Of a stretch of DNA of 64,000 nucleotides, positions 37,701 through 44,100 are shown in pieces (the first letter of the stretch is position 1; the number at the start of each line of letters is the position of its first letter). The notes beneath the pieces were generated by a model that did no database searches, was not told where the DNA came from, and was given only the letters and a program-made list of their open reading frames with translations. The position numbers and the translations under genes were made by a program. Source of the stretch: Diprion similis (lineage: Eukaryota > Arthropoda > Insecta > Hymenoptera > Diprionidae); the NCBI RefSeq assembly GCF_021155765.1, contig NC_060111.1, positions 9,423,981 through 9,487,980 on the forward strand, read 5' to 3'.

Positions 37701-37955
37701 CTGATCACCAGAAGCTTAATTTATTATAACCTTCAAGGTACCACAAATCATTTGAACAAAGTTTCCAGATGAATAGTTTTGGCCTTATTCATCCAACTGC
37801 CAGAGTAATAACCATGTAGAATATTTATTCAAAAAGAGATAAGTGATATGTTATATGTTATATGTTGAACAATAAATAGAATAATGCTTGGATACGTATT
37901 TTGGCAGGGACTCACCAGCTCCCCAACCAGCAATAAAATTACAAAAGTCATCCAT
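19280..37955 (-). CDS. Mitochondrial carrier family (SLC25) protein, six exons
   Basis: Coding exons on the minus strand are 37916-37955, 37304-37419, 36637-36888, 35332-35441, 19623-19741 and 19280-19533. They sum to 891 bases, 296 residues plus stop, the standard SLC25 length. Every junction keeps frame and uses GT-AG sites. The product should be a six-helix inner-membrane carrier built of three repeats. The three signature motifs are present: GHPMDTVK, SCPSDVVK and VVPLDTIK (Px[D/E]xx[K/R]). Each repeat also has the half-repeat glycine-aromatic motif (GLYRGM, GFYAGL, NFYKGF). The closest remembered relatives are the amino-acid-carrier-like SLC25A45/47/48 group, but substrate cannot be told from motifs. 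The exon 3/4 junction has an alternative acceptor at 35459 that breaks frame, so 35442 is preferred. Intron 4 is 15.6 kb and holds the retrovirus in antisense. Confidence 0.88.
19878..20264. repeat. 387-bp foldback in intron 4
   Basis: CCAGTTCGATC at the left is mirrored by GATCGACCTGG at the right. Arms of about 170 bp share TTTGATTAC, TAATAGACTAAAAAC, CACTTTAAGGGG and ACCCAACGGGG. They meet near 20065 around AACGCTGAAATATTTC / ATTCTAGCGTTAAT. Confidence 0.7.
20265..21064. other. Intronic, nothing recognised
   Basis: Part of carrier intron 4. The ORF at 20390-20629 (minus) has no recognisable motif. Confidence 0.35.
21065..22400 (+). pseudogene. Tigger/pogo-type transposase relic
   Basis: The segment 21470-21640 encodes a CENP-B-type DNA-binding end (LVSGSILKDKAEDFA, then NNQWLKKFERRRNITFQKLS). 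The next segment, in a different frame (21686-21904), encodes the start of the DDE domain (VVSADGAALFYK, GEKCHG-like NEKCHGDTHSKE, VTGTEKLNPLYI). About 22224-22400 resembles the acidic Tigger C-terminal region (VTFKDFVNFYDKATVTDSL). Frameshifts separate the pieces, and sequence between 21905 and 22220 is too decayed to read. The first catalytic Asp (SAD) is kept; downstream acids cannot be placed. It sits in carrier intron 4 on the strand opposite to the carrier. Confidence 0.65.
22396..23150. repeat. 755-bp palindrome built of about 120-bp tandem units
   Basis: The left half holds about three head-to-tail copies of a unit with TTTTTCTGC(T)CAT, CAGAA..TCA.CCC, GCCAC..TC.GAGAAGA and a GGCGATTCACATT-like spacer (22430, 22570, 22680). 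The right half holds the complement of the same unit three times (to 22830, 22980 and 23120). The outer ends match as ATCTTCGGAATTTACCATA against TATCGTAAATTTCGAAGAT. The centre is about 22770. Confidence 0.65.
23151..23706. other. Intronic AT-rich flank of the retrovirus
   Basis: Nothing recognised. It ends at the ATGG target copy preceding the left LTR. Confidence 0.4.
23711..24152 (+). repeat. Left LTR
   Basis: Begins TGTTACG and ends CGTAACA, the expected TG...CA with a 7-bp inverted end. A polyadenylation signal AATAAA is at 24006-24011. ORFs within it are duplicated in the right LTR and are not genes. No convincing TATA box was found. Confidence 0.97.
24156..24173 (+). other. Primer-binding site
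   Basis: Three bases after the LTR, TGGTGGCAGCGGTTTTGC begins with the TGG that pairs to a tRNA CCA end. The tRNA was not assigned. Confidence 0.7.
24205..24480 (+). repeat. Tandem duplication in the retroviral leader
   Basis: Two copies of about 125 bases (24210-24332 and 24351-24473) share ACGCAAGAAAAGT.TTAATACG, CCGATATCATATCAATAAGT, GTTCGCCGGCAAATCAAGTG and CCGCAACGAACT. They differ at about ten positions. They lie between the primer-binding site and gag, where packaging or dimerisation signals usually lie. Confidence 0.8.
24732..24766 (+). CDS. Env leader exon (predicted signal peptide)
   Basis: An ATG at 24732 opens a short, strongly hydrophobic frame of 11 codons plus two bases that stops at a consensus splice donor (GTAAGT, from 24767). 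Splicing to the acceptor at 31367/31368 would keep frame with env, which itself lacks a signal peptide. Unspliced RNA reads into a stop right at the donor, leaving gag to start at 24841. The role is inferred from frame, hydrophobicity and splice signals. Confidence 0.65.
24841..25959 (+). CDS. gag: Gag polyprotein (capsid/nucleocapsid)
   Basis: 372 residues from the ATG at 24841. The frame is open from an earlier ATG at 24742, but the later start is preferred because the earlier one lies before the env splice donor and encodes an atypical hydrophobic lead. Residues about 10-200 look like a gypsy-type capsid (helical, with IRGLRPEL near 160). A proline-rich linker follows (about 200-270). The C-terminus has three CCHC zinc knuckles (C-x2-C-x4-H-x4-C) starting near residue 279, for RNA binding and packaging. 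The last 85 bases overlap the pol frame, which is entered by a -1 shift. Confidence 0.92.
   Translation: MAPTNETGPSFWSVKDVLPTIPAFDGNNMPFDQFVEQLRHVETLIRASDKMTLAKFAQSKITGPASQYLVGINCNDVEDLITALSRAYRPDIPVRQLSIQLDRITQQPRERVIDYSCRIRVISNEISKAIEKKYPPDIASALLNDLRKDTARTFIRGLRPELEWRIATIRPLPTFDIAVSVAESEETELNNRQMQRFAQYCTPLTPMYPPISVSACQNDTPPPQVSITPSLIPPLMSLPTPGYAHQQAPGIEPMSYAQALGASTLAPPADRTRTSPTICQFCNHRGHLITECHRLQNTRYCTKCRRMGHFYNECNQPSRSDKLYCDNCKRRGHTSDQCRSPPRDNQNHVSSNQDLNGKTARGENAPASYANN
25902..25960 (+). promoter_or_regulatory. Programmed -1 ribosomal frameshift site
   Basis: A canonical slippery heptamer T TTA AAC (25902-25908) lies in the gag frame, and the -1 frame at this point is the open pol frame (open from about 25875). 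Downstream are a small hairpin (GGCA...TGCC, 25909-25920) and a GC-rich stem (CGCGGG pairing with CCCGCG, about 25921-25941). The gag stop TAG follows at 25957-25959. Confidence 0.8.
25908..31280 (+). CDS. pol: Pol polyprotein with two macrodomain-like modules
   Basis: Expressed by -1 shift from gag. Residues below are numbered from the TTG at 26034, giving 1748. Aspartic protease has DTG at 10-12 and the flap-region GILGQPF motif. Reverse transcriptase spans about 350-560 with YLDD at 500-503. RNase H begins at TDAS (Asp 649) and ends near 755 at HKSGKANVNADALS. A Pro/Ser/Lys-rich linker follows. Macrodomain-like module 1 is about 933-1087, a second Pro-rich linker about 1090-1255, and module 2 about 1262-1393. 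Integrase has an HHCC finger (His 1410, His 1417, Cys 1447, Cys 1450) and a DD35E triad (Asp 1480, Asp 1540, Glu 1576). All catalytic motifs of protease, RT, RNase H and integrase are present. The protein is several hundred residues longer than usual gypsy Pol because of the inserted modules. Confidence 0.95.
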   Translation, partial: RQDCPRGERARELCKQLAFRSTRHILITASADPPLISIDTPELTKISKFIIDTGADVNLIKESCVKPFVRRTTDERLTLTGITDEKTETIAKTEIRFNNNSHTFHLVPDSFPVPHDGILGQPFLRKEKATISFNSNSVMLGSSLPIHFNKIEQPPPETARVITIQARTAKVIPIIVANPDIKVGYLKHINLGNNVLCGEAIVRNQNGIAYSYVFNCNESVVEIASPTATLEEFDEPLTTAMPEIKSTPPNNSDKNNGQKSPLPTQTTSHNNSLILSTNNHISRPPHYPPSNPRQLTDLAHQQPEPRIPDNSAPRRGAATVLLTDSRSERLDTLKNSVCLDHLNDTEKQSTLDLLTEFNHLFYLPGDKLGHTNLTHHTIPTTDDTPIHTKQYRFPKIHKDEIESQVNKLLRQDLIKHSASPYNSPVWIVPKKPDIDGNKRWRMVIDYRKLNEKTIGDAYPMPDITEILDQLGSAKYFSTFDLASGFHQIPMHPDHSAKTAFSTPRGHYEFSRMPFGLKNAPATFQRLMDQVLLGLQGNEMFVYLDDIVIYARNLQEHEIKFRKLMKRLTEAGLTLQPDKCQFLRKEVVYLGHLITESGVRPDPGKLVAVKEYPVPKNPKNVKQFLGLLGYYRRFVPNFGKIAKCLTNLTKKDTPFIWTSEHQSAFETLRDCLCKEPILQYPDFSKPFTLTTDASKFAIGAVLSQDKNGADLPVAYASRALKSAELNYSVPDKEFLAAYWSINHFRPYIYGQKFTLVTDHEPLKWVKSVKKPNSRLLRWSLELAEYDFDTKHKSGKANVNADALSRNTPPDVAQILPIDAKRPRPTTESSDSKPKKRTKETHQYPRRPRQTTDESTNPAPLKCPKISQPTYQMIYPSDSSDLSDDESSDKETAMPFKPPPSIPPPHPVHPYPKRHRETNSSTNPGPRKRPHLSYFSDTSTSSDDLQTPETNSEVDDINSSTDLPSSPHIHNPSYSDFLIECDTFPLMRNKYIKEIKADLLQQKDNLAHCISADCQMSKGIASQLRERKFINREQLREFNPTVTDVISTTHGHRKIYNLVTKPKYNDKPLPHVFFDTLVNFRKTLEEDGVTSVSIPLIGCGLDKLEWSTVRKMIHYIFKDSKMNINVCRLDPPLSTPTHHDDTTVSVDNASPDPIPSTSGNPAPSLRPPRKKPRPPTKSVAPLATPPPLPATNVVMPAPVGPPRRAKRRPTAVPRPANSTTHPPPPPPSVPTLASDNDNSSNSLTDTEYHTCARQSESDMETTHPDHDIDPNVDDDLTDTSHDFTNFVDNLDDIPVADNVKDTNDGLLMLKTNYAHFISTDCSWTKGISSQLAHNNIVDPDIVMTPRPQKFDIIESKHNSRQIFTLVLKSKESDKSNLYDIFQLLSKLKTVLTDSIPKSLAFPITDDSLGGLDPRVIRKLLSYLFADLQIQITLCRNTTVTPDECLRKEIIKECHESLIGGHQGVTKIYNRMRQKYFWPHMKEQIQDFIRTCESCQKKKLVRVKTRLPMVITDTPADAFDKVALDIVGPLPLTKSNNKYLLTIQCNLTKFLDAIPLPDATAKTIGAAFAKEYITRYGAPRAILTDQGQNFMSTVIKQLCKLFKIKQIRTTAYRPQSNGSLERSHLVLTEHVKHYTNAGKDWDEYIRFAIFCYNTAKHEGTNFTPHQLIFGSHARLPTDANPASAYTRSYDSFLLDLISNLSSIRKNAAANLILAKHRSKTYYDRRTNNQNFEAGQKVYLLNETRSKFDDHYKGAYTIKRIIDDINAEIFITPHKTKIVHLNKLKLAQEESDSN
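28830..29290 (+). other. Macrodomain-like module 1 in Pol (TARG1/OARD1 type)
   Basis: About 155 residues (Pol 933-1087). Shared landmarks with the TARG1/OARD1 class of macrodomains: an early binding strand and loop HCISADCQMSKGIASQL (from residue 964), a Lys in the LVTKPK motif (1017, a candidate for the catalytic lysine) and the IGCGLDKLEW motif with Asp 1058 at the catalytic-acid position. It ends in the usual final helix and strand (MIHYIF...INVCRL). In that family these residues bind ADP-ribose and hydrolyse it from acidic side chains. Activity here is inferred from motifs only. Confidence 0.8.
29818..30213 (+). other. Macrodomain-like module 2 in Pol, diverged
   Basis: About 132 residues (Pol 1262-1393), directly before integrase. 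It parallels module 1: HFISTDCSWTKGISSQL at the start, a Lys-containing FTLVLKSKESDK strand, and a shortened LGGLDP motif with Asp near 1368 in place of IGCGLDKLEW, then a helix (RKLLSYLF) and final strand (IQITLCR). The Cys and the LEW segment are missing, so ADP-ribose binding may be altered. Probably an internal duplication of module 1 or an independent second capture. Confidence 0.65.
31368..33432 (+). CDS. env: Env-like fusion glycoprotein (main exon)
   Basis: The exon starts after a TTGCAG acceptor (31367) and is in frame with the leader exon. The first internal ATG is 31411, giving 673 residues from there. It resembles the errantivirus Env / baculovirus F-type fusion protein family. 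A furin-type RxxR cleavage site lies at residues about 108-111, immediately followed by a glycine-rich hydrophobic segment fitting a fusion peptide, then a helical heptad-rich region. There is a C-terminal transmembrane helix at about 556-577 and a basic cytoplasmic tail of about 95 residues. No interruptions. The precise receptor and fusogenic ability are unknown. Confidence 0.88.
33433..34081 (+). repeat. 3' untranslated region with 105-bp tandem repeats
   Basis: After the env stop, nearly three copies of a 105-106-bp unit start at about 33535, 33641 and 33746. Each carries CTACAATTATACCCCTGACA, TTGTCATTTAACTTTGA, ATCTACAATCAAAACCC and ATAATTTAACTATAATCG. Copies are nearly identical. A 14-A run is at 33898-33911. 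Confidence 0.8.
34082..34093 (+). other. Polypurine tract
   Basis: GAAGGGGGGGCG immediately precedes the right LTR and would prime plus-strand synthesis. Confidence 0.85.
34094..34535 (+). repeat. Right LTR
   Basis: 442 bp, base-for-base identical to the left LTR by direct comparison. AATAAA at 34389-34394 would end the viral transcript. Confidence 0.97.
34540..35331. other. Carrier intron 4, 5' part
   Basis: AT-rich, no gene or bounded repeat recognised. It ends at the GTCAGT donor of exon 4 (minus strand). Confidence 0.4.
35332..37955 (-). CDS. SLC25 carrier, exons 1-4 (repeats 1 and 2)
   Basis: The start is ATG at 37955-37953, giving MDDFCNFIAGWGAG, the usual short matrix/cytosol lead into helix 1. 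Donors are GTGAGT (37915), GTATGA (37303), GTTATC (36636, weak) and GTCAGT (35331). Acceptors are TTCTTAG (37420), TGTACAG (36889) and ACCACAG (35442). Introns 1-3 are 496, 415 and 1195 bases. Intron 3 contains a 772-bp foldback. Exon 2 carries the first PMDTVK signature and exon 3 the second (CPSDVVKVRLQ). The weak donor of exon 3 is the least certain part of the model. Confidence 0.85.
35610..36381. mobile_element. 772-bp near-perfect foldback in carrier intron 3
   Basis: It begins CTTATAAAGACGCG and ends CGCGTCTTTATAAG. The arms are about 380 bp and match along their length, including AGCGATCAGAGTGAAACTTG and CAAAATCTCATTTTGGTG, leaving a loop of about 15 bases near 35997. ORFs in both arms are mirror copies and not genes. 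As carrier pre-mRNA it would form a long hairpin. It looks like a foldback-type DNA element; the target duplication could not be fixed. Confidence 0.85.
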
Positions 37956-38352
37956 CGCATCATTCTAATTAGTTGTAGCATTTTCACTCTAATCTACATG
38001 ACTAATCGACAGACAATTAATTTACATCATGATTTTTGTGTTGTGTACATACATACAACAGACACTTGAATACTAGGCACTAAATTACTCATTTGTCAAC
38101 GAATAAAGAGTCACAGCCTTGGGTTATTTTTAGTAACAATTTGTCGGGTCTGAGCGGATTTGGGGGTATTAGCAGTTTCACGTATTATCAACCAAGTAAC
38201 TGACCACGCCGGTAAAAGAAGTTCTGCATAACCAACAACGTATTGTGTGCATTGGTGTGCATCGACAAAAACGTAAGCATGGTCTTGCATACAAGTCCGG
38301 GAAACTGGAGCGTTTTTGAATGGTGGGAAGAGTCTCACAGAGCGTTGCCTCA
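37956..38352 (-). promoter_or_regulatory. Likely carrier 5' UTR and promoter region
   Basis: This is the only sequence between the carrier start codon and the P-type element upstream. No TATA or initiator element is convincing. The assignment rests on position only. Confidence 0.3.
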
Positions 38353-38640
38353 GTCAACGCCACGGTGTAAGAATAATAGGTAGTCCGGCTGCCCTATCCC
38401 CGCAATGCTAAGGCTTGTGATTATTTTAGCATAATTCAGTGCTCGGCCACCAGGCGGATACATGTCGCAAGGGCCAATTGTAAACAATAATGGCGGCACG
38501 TTAGTTTTCATGCTCTAAGTTTCAATCACAACAGAGGAGGTATAACCATTGAAATATAAATCGTGAATATAATCAACGATAACGGTGTTCAACGATATAA
38601 TATTTATTTATTATTTATTTAGATAAGAATACATTTAAAT

Positions 38641-38819
38641 ATGGTCAAGACTTGTTGTGTCTGTCATCAACGTGCTTCAGACGCGTATGGGAAGAACATA
38701 TCTTTTTTCAACGTTCCGAAAGAAATTTATTTGTATAATAAATGGAAAGACTCAATTGCTCGTATTGGTGTAGTTTTGAAAAAGGTTTTTGGAATACCGA
38801 CTCCTTACAAGTCATACTA
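38641..38819 (+). pseudogene. THAP domain start, nested element
   Basis: ATG at 38641 opens MVKTCCVCHQ with the CxxC half of a C2CH THAP zinc finger, then FFNVPKE and a KWKDSI helix, as in THAP DNA-binding domains. The frame closes at TAA (38817-38819) before the second Cys/His pair, so the domain is incomplete in this copy unless splicing rescues it. Confidence 0.55.
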
Positions 38820-38915
38820 AAATTGTAAAAAAGTGATTTTTTCCCTGATGTTTCGTTCCGTTCACGTTACTAACTTCAGCCTCATTAGAAAATAGTATCT
38901 AATCTATATTGCAGC

Positions 38916-39505
38916 AATTTTTTGGGATTATCCGGCAAGCAGGAGCTGCCAATGACCACCCTACGCTTCCCTCATTTTTGCAACTTTATAAATTGATATC
39001 AATATATCAACTGTTGAAACCCCCGAAATTTGGAAATTGTACAGTACAAGAAGATATGCACAAGCCTTTAGTTTCATTGGCAGATTACCCAATGATTTTC
39101 AAAAAGGATACTACACACATTTCAAAACATTTGCAAGAATTAAAGACAAAGTTAGACTCCATTATCCAAACAACAGAATGGGAATGCGAAGATGTTGTCA
39201 GGTTTGACCATGATTATACGTCGGCTTCGGTTGTCAATTGCATAATATATTATGTAACCGGATTTTTGTGTCGCAAATTAAGAAAACAAAATAAGTGTCG
39301 AGTATGTCAGAAAGCTTTTCAGTCTGTTAAAGATAATGATACTCTCAGCGAAGCGGAATTAATTAATATGAAAACCCGAGGTGGTTTAATTCATAGCAAT
39401 ATTTTTCTGTTTTCTCTTCTATCAGCGATCGAGAAATACTTTTGTAAGCACATAGAATCTGAAAATCGATCTGTATATGAATCGACTGTGTCTGACATGA
39501 TATAG
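38916..39505 (+). pseudogene. P-type transposase C-terminal exon
   Basis: Following a TATTGCAG acceptor, 196 codons match the C-terminal part of P-type/THAP9-like transposases: FFGIIRQAGAANDHPTLPSFLQLYK, then VVNCIIYYVTGFLCRKL and a Cys pair (CRVC). No catalytic RNase-H-like core precedes it within this element, so it cannot encode an active transposase. Confidence 0.7.
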
Positions 39506-40959
39506 AATTATAGCTTTTCATTTCCTTGCGAACAACACAAGGATGAAATTGTGACATATATCATGCACTAATCTATAACGATGAGAATGCGACAATGGGC
39601 AAAAATTCATACACGGGACATTTTAAAGCAGAGCCGTGAAAAGAGAAAATTATCAAGGTTGATGAGTACGTAGTTTTTAACAGGAAATTCGTAACGTTGC
39701 TGCAATAGAATATTGAAAAAAGGCACAATTTTGTGACTCAAATATTGTTATTGCAAAATAAGTGAGACACATAATGTTTGACTAAACTTCGAAAATTTTA
39801 TCGTATAATTTCGTGTGTTTGAAAATTTCAAACTTTTATCAATCATTCTGTTGCGGCAACGTTATGAATTTCAACCTCATAAGTTTACTCGTATTTATTT
39901 TATATTACTTTACATGTTTTATATATTTTATAATTTGATATTATTGTTATTTTATGTTGGCAACTGCAACTTTTGCTCAAATTTTAATATACATGACACC
40001 CTCATCTCCTCTTTTTCGAACACTGTGTGTGCCATAATTGTTTACCATTGACCCTTGCGACACGTATCCGTCTGGTGGCCAAGCACTGAATTATACTAAA
40101 ATAATCACAGCCACCAAGCCCCAGCCGGACCCACTGATCTCTACTATACACTGGATAGCACGGCTTCTCAGCTACAATTGGCTGTGAGGATTAGAAGCCA
40201 TTTGTTTGAAGGCAGAGTGACACTTTCTGGCGGTGAATTTAAACGGGTCTACCAAACGTTATACGAAACATCAGGTTAATACACGTATACCATAAAAATA
40301 TTGTGTGATTATCTTGAACTATCTTCAGTCGCATACGACGAATAATCAAGGAAATGAAACCTTACAGACACATAGTCAATATTAATAGCCAAAAAAGTAG
40401 CAAAAATGTACTGAATATAGTGATATAATTGGTAATCCCCGTGGCTAACTTTGATTTATGAATTTTCATTTCTTGGACATTAATATTGTTATAAAAAAAT
40501 ACAAAAACCGTCTACCAAATACATCAGTCAGGATGTTCTATTTTTGCCCTATAATGTATTTGTTTAAGTTTTGAGCAGAATTACCATCGAAATGATAAAC
40601 ATATTTCTCTTTAAATACGACTAAAATTATCCGTTTTCAAATCAATTGAATAATTTACTTGCATGATTAAATATAGAATTCAACTTATTTTACATATATT
40701 TATTCACGTATATCTTGGTTATAAAATTCATCATATGATTGTCAATTAGCACAATTTGTAGAAATTGTATAATAATATATTGATTGCATAATAGAAATGT
40801 GAGAGAATAATTCATTGTTTAATTTATAGATAATTATGTTGAGTGTACGATTTAAACGTGTGAGTGAATAATTGATTGTTCAATTCATATATTGATATTT
40901 CTACATTCATTTATTTGTTCATTTAGTCATTTTTTCATCAATTTATTTATTATATGACG

Positions 40960-41240
40960 TCAAATTTGATGTATGAATAAATTGTTGAAATTTGTAAAAT
41001 TCTTGTAAAGCATAATGGAATGATTATATGACAAATTGATTTGAAAATTTGATATATGAATAAATTGTTGAAATTTGTCAAATTCTTGTAAAGCATAATG
41101 GAATGATTATATGACGAATTGATTTGAAAACTTGATGTATGAATTAATTTTTTAAATTTGCAAATTCTTGTACAGCATAACGGAATGATTATATTACAAA
41201 TTGATTTGAAAATTTGATGTATGATTTGAATTAAAAAATT
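40960..41240. repeat. Three tandem units of about 83 bp
   Basis: Units begin near 40975, 41057 and 41140. Each has ATGAAT(A/T)AAT, AAATTTG..AAATTCTTGTA.AGCAT, GGAATGATTATAT and ATTGATTTGAAAA.TTGAT. Confidence 0.7.
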
Positions 41241-41419
41241 GATTGTATGATTGTATATTATTAACTTTTGTTATATTCGGCTAATATCGATATCCCTGAT
41301 TGATTCTGCTCGACATTGTCCTCGTTGTCTTCTAAAGATGTCAGATGGAACTGTAGCCCGAATTTTGTGATCTGTAAAAGAACAAGTTTGAATGCATAAC
41401 AGAATTACTACATCCCGAG

Positions 41420-41606
41420 CTCGGTAGAGAGTAGAACATTATAAAATGTTATTGAAAATGAATAGTAAAACGTAATGCAATTTAACATTATATATACGGT
41501 TTATAATTAGGATTGACAATATAAACTACCGATATTAATGTCTAATTGCATTGCGTTTTACTATTCATGTTTAGTGACATTTTATAATGTTTTCCCCTCT
41601 ACCGAG
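41420..41606. mobile_element. 187-bp MITE with CTCGGTAGAG ends
   Basis: CTCGGTAGAG...ACATTATAAAATG at the left is mirrored by CATTTTATAATG...CTCTACCGAG at the right, with further matching GAATAGTAAAACG / CGTTTTACTATTC. Non-coding. Confidence 0.65.
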
Positions 41607-41688
41607 TCATTTTATAAATTCTGTTCGCAGTTTTTTACTACTATCACAGGTATAATTATCATTAGATTGATTAATATCAGACGGCTTC

Positions 41689-43542
41689 TTAAATCTTTTT
41701 TGCTTCAGTGACTTTGAGTTTCAAAGCTTCAAAGCTTTCAGATGTGTAACCTGGTTCACCATTAATTGTAGAATACCACGAACTCAAGGTGGCAGGATCT
41801 GGCAGAGCATTACAAAACTTTCTACGTACAAACCCATAGCACTTAGGCGAAAAGAAATGTAGAGTCATAGCAAAACTCCTCAGGGCCGGTGGGTATTTTT
41901 CTCTTGATATGCCTAATCCTGGATTTCTACGTTTGCACCTCCATTGTCGCTTTTTAGCAGATGGTTCGTCATGTTTTATATTTTTTTGATTTCGCATATA
42001 ACGCTTTAGGAATTGAGATACATCATCTTCAGCGATTGAATCTAAGCAAGCAAGTCCTGCTTCTGGTAGTGCTCGAGACCTGCGCAGTTCACTTACGATA
42101 TCTTTCAACGATGAAATCTTGTTGTTCAATCTCTTAATCCGTTGCTTATGAGTCCTAAGTTCTTCCTGCAATTGCTTAATTTTTTTACTTGATAACATCA
42201 GTTTCTTTTTCGTGGTATTAGGTGAATTATCGTATTGGTGATCATGCTTGGTTATCCGAGTAATATGCCGCACAGTTGTAGGTGTTGCCGGCTGCCTGTT
42301 ATGTCTTGGAGTGTTTGGAAGGGAACAACTTTCCGCTGGTTGTACTGCTGGTTCACATTGAGTGTCCAGTCGGCAGCGTTTAGCCGCAGGTGATTCATGC
42401 AATAAATCAGGCTTTCTTTTCGCTGTTACCACATGCGTTTCTGTAAGATATAATGAAACTTAGCAGATTAAAAAGGGTAGGTATTCATAAAAAATGTTTT
42501 TTCCGCCATGCATGCTGTTATAAACTACTGTTATATGAATTAATTCCTTCAGTCTTTTGAAAATATATCAATTACAAATACTAAACCGACACAGACATTG
42601 AATCATGTCTAACCTTCAGGTATCATGGGTACAAATATTGTAGGAATTGCACTATTTCTCAAACGCAGGCAATTTCCATTTCCTGAAGGCCTAAAACAAG
42701 TCTGCTCGAAGTGATCGGAACAAATCAAACTGGCTTCGCTAGGGAGATAATTCTTCATTCCCATACCTTCCAACCATTTTTGTAGAAGTACAGGACTGCG
42801 TAGAGGAAATCTGAAAGCAAACAAAATTTGAAATAATATGTTCTTATTTGATTAGAATTATTACGAAATGTATCTGAGGTACTGATAAGAAAAAATCCAT
42901 ATTGCCTGATCTCTATAGTACTTAATGGAATTAATGTAAAATGAGAATTACTTGTGAAAAGAACGATGATCTCCATGTCTTCTTTTTACGGAACAATAGG
43001 CACATACTGATTTGTAACTTCCAAACAGAGTTGGAACACTTCCGTCAACTAAGGTTACATTAACTCCTGCTTTTCGCAAGCATTCGTTAGAAAAATGATC
43101 AGAGCACAGTTTCATGCCTTTTGTTGGTCTGAAGTTGCAGCCCATATCCATATTTTGCAACCAAGATTGCAGCAGTTCCGGTTGATTTAATGGAAATCTA
43201 TAGTGAAAACTTTATTTAAGCAACTATCATAATTTTGTCACAAAAGAGGTGGCCTCTTAACCTCCACATTTAATGTTTGAATCATGTTATACCATAATAT
43301 GAAAAGATTGAATGTATACATCATGCTACTAGTGAACGGATACACGAAAATAGTACTTTGAAACAAATCTCAAGCAGCATAATTTGAAGCAAGCCAATTT
43401 GACATAATCTATTTTTCCCAGAAATGACAGAAGCAATATAATTACACAACAATATATTTGAGTTTAATACTTACACGTGAAATGTTCTGTTAGATGCATC
43501 TTTGTTTGCCTGTTTTCCACAGTAGCAACATTTGTTCACCAT
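41689..43542 (-). CDS. Truncated P-type transposase with two THAP domains
   Basis: Exons on the minus strand are 43475-43542, 42952-43197, 42614-42810 and 41689-42440. They join in frame with GT-AG sites to give 420 residues. Exons 1-2 encode the first THAP finger (CxxC near residue 5, LCSDHF, SVPTLF). Exons 2-3 encode the second (CAYC, FPLRSP, LICSDHF, SAIPTIF). Exon 4 has a basic region, a coiled coil (KIKQLQEELRTHKQRIKRLNNKI) and the conserved P-type block YPPALRSFAMTLHFFSPK...WYSTINGEPGYT, then stops just before the catalytic domain. THAP fingers bind transposon ends and the coiled coil dimerises. Lacking the catalytic core, the protein cannot transpose but could bind DNA, like known P-element repressor products. 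Intact splicing suggests recent or maintained function. Confidence 0.75.
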
Positions 43543-43740
43543 TTTATTGAAAGAATTATTAATTATTGCTGGGACGAAAATTAATCGGTCGCCAGATACG
43601 CCAAGGCAACGTCAATGGTGAACGCTTTCGATCTGTCTGTCCACGGACCCGTTTAAATTTTGCGCCAGAAGGTGTCACTCAGCCTTCAAACAAATGTCTT
43701 CTAATGCTCACACGAAATTCGGCCTATACCCTATCCAGTC

Positions 43741-44038
43741 CACGGTCTTCTACACAGGTCTTGCAACTAGGCAAGAAGCTCAATAGGAGGCAGTGACTCC
43801 ACTATTGAAGCAATATCCAGGTGGCGTTGCGATCGAGGGATGTATAAACATAACCTAGAAAATATTATGTATCAGCGAGATTCTTGGGTTTGAATTCAAC
43901 GCTCGTGTAAAGCGCATGCGTGACTATCGTTATCTTTGTCGCACCGGGTATCCCTCGATCGCAGCGACCCTAGCGGCTTGGCACGTCAAGAGGACCACGT
44001 CGAGATTCACAGTTGCAAGACCTGTGTATAAGACCGTG
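43741..44038. mobile_element. 298-bp MITE with 8-bp target duplication
   Basis: The ends CACGGTCTTCTACACAGG and CCTGTGTATAAGACCGTG form a 28-bp inverted repeat reaching TTGCAACT. The flanking direct repeat is ATCCAGTC (43733-43740 and 44039-44046). It interrupts the right arm of the P-type element. Its CACGGT terminus matches that of the outer element. A pair GATCGAGGGAT / ATCCCTCGATC lies further in. ORFs here are not genes. Confidence 0.8.
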
Positions 44039-44100
44039 ATCCAGTCTATAGTAGAGATCAGTGGCCGGACCACCTATTATTCTTACACCGTGGTCAACGC

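Larger units (their letters stand above)
38391..40122. mobile_element. Nested THAP/P-type element, internally deleted
   Basis: Inverted ends of about 90 bp pair 38410-38495 with 40025-40120 (shared GTGATTATTTTAG, TAATTCAGTGCT and GGCCACCAG.CGGATAC). It sits in the left arm of the outer element, between GTCCGGCT (38383-38390) and AGCCGGAC (40123-40130), which could be mutated copies of one 8-bp target with a CCGG core. The outermost bases are uncertain by a few nucleotides. It retains a THAP exon and a transposase C-terminal exon but lacks the middle. Confidence 0.65.
40131..41688. other. Non-coding body of the P-type element
   Basis: It begins with the continuation of the outer left arm (to about 40250). 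The rest is AT-rich, with a tandem repeat (40960-41240) and a small MITE (41420-41606). No transposase catalytic region is present. Confidence 0.55.
38361..44092. mobile_element. P-type (THAP) DNA transposon, composite
   Basis: The outer element starts CACGGTGTAAGAATAATAGG and ends with its complement (ACACCGTG at 44092). It is flanked by the 8-bp duplication GTCAACGC (38353-38360 and 44093-44100), the P-superfamily target length. The long inverted ends (about 190 bp) are split by later insertions: left arm 38361-38390 plus 40131-40250, right arm 43640-43740 plus 44047-44092. The body encodes a minus-strand, spliced, truncated transposase. Without nested insertions it would be about 3.7 kb. 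Confidence 0.8.
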
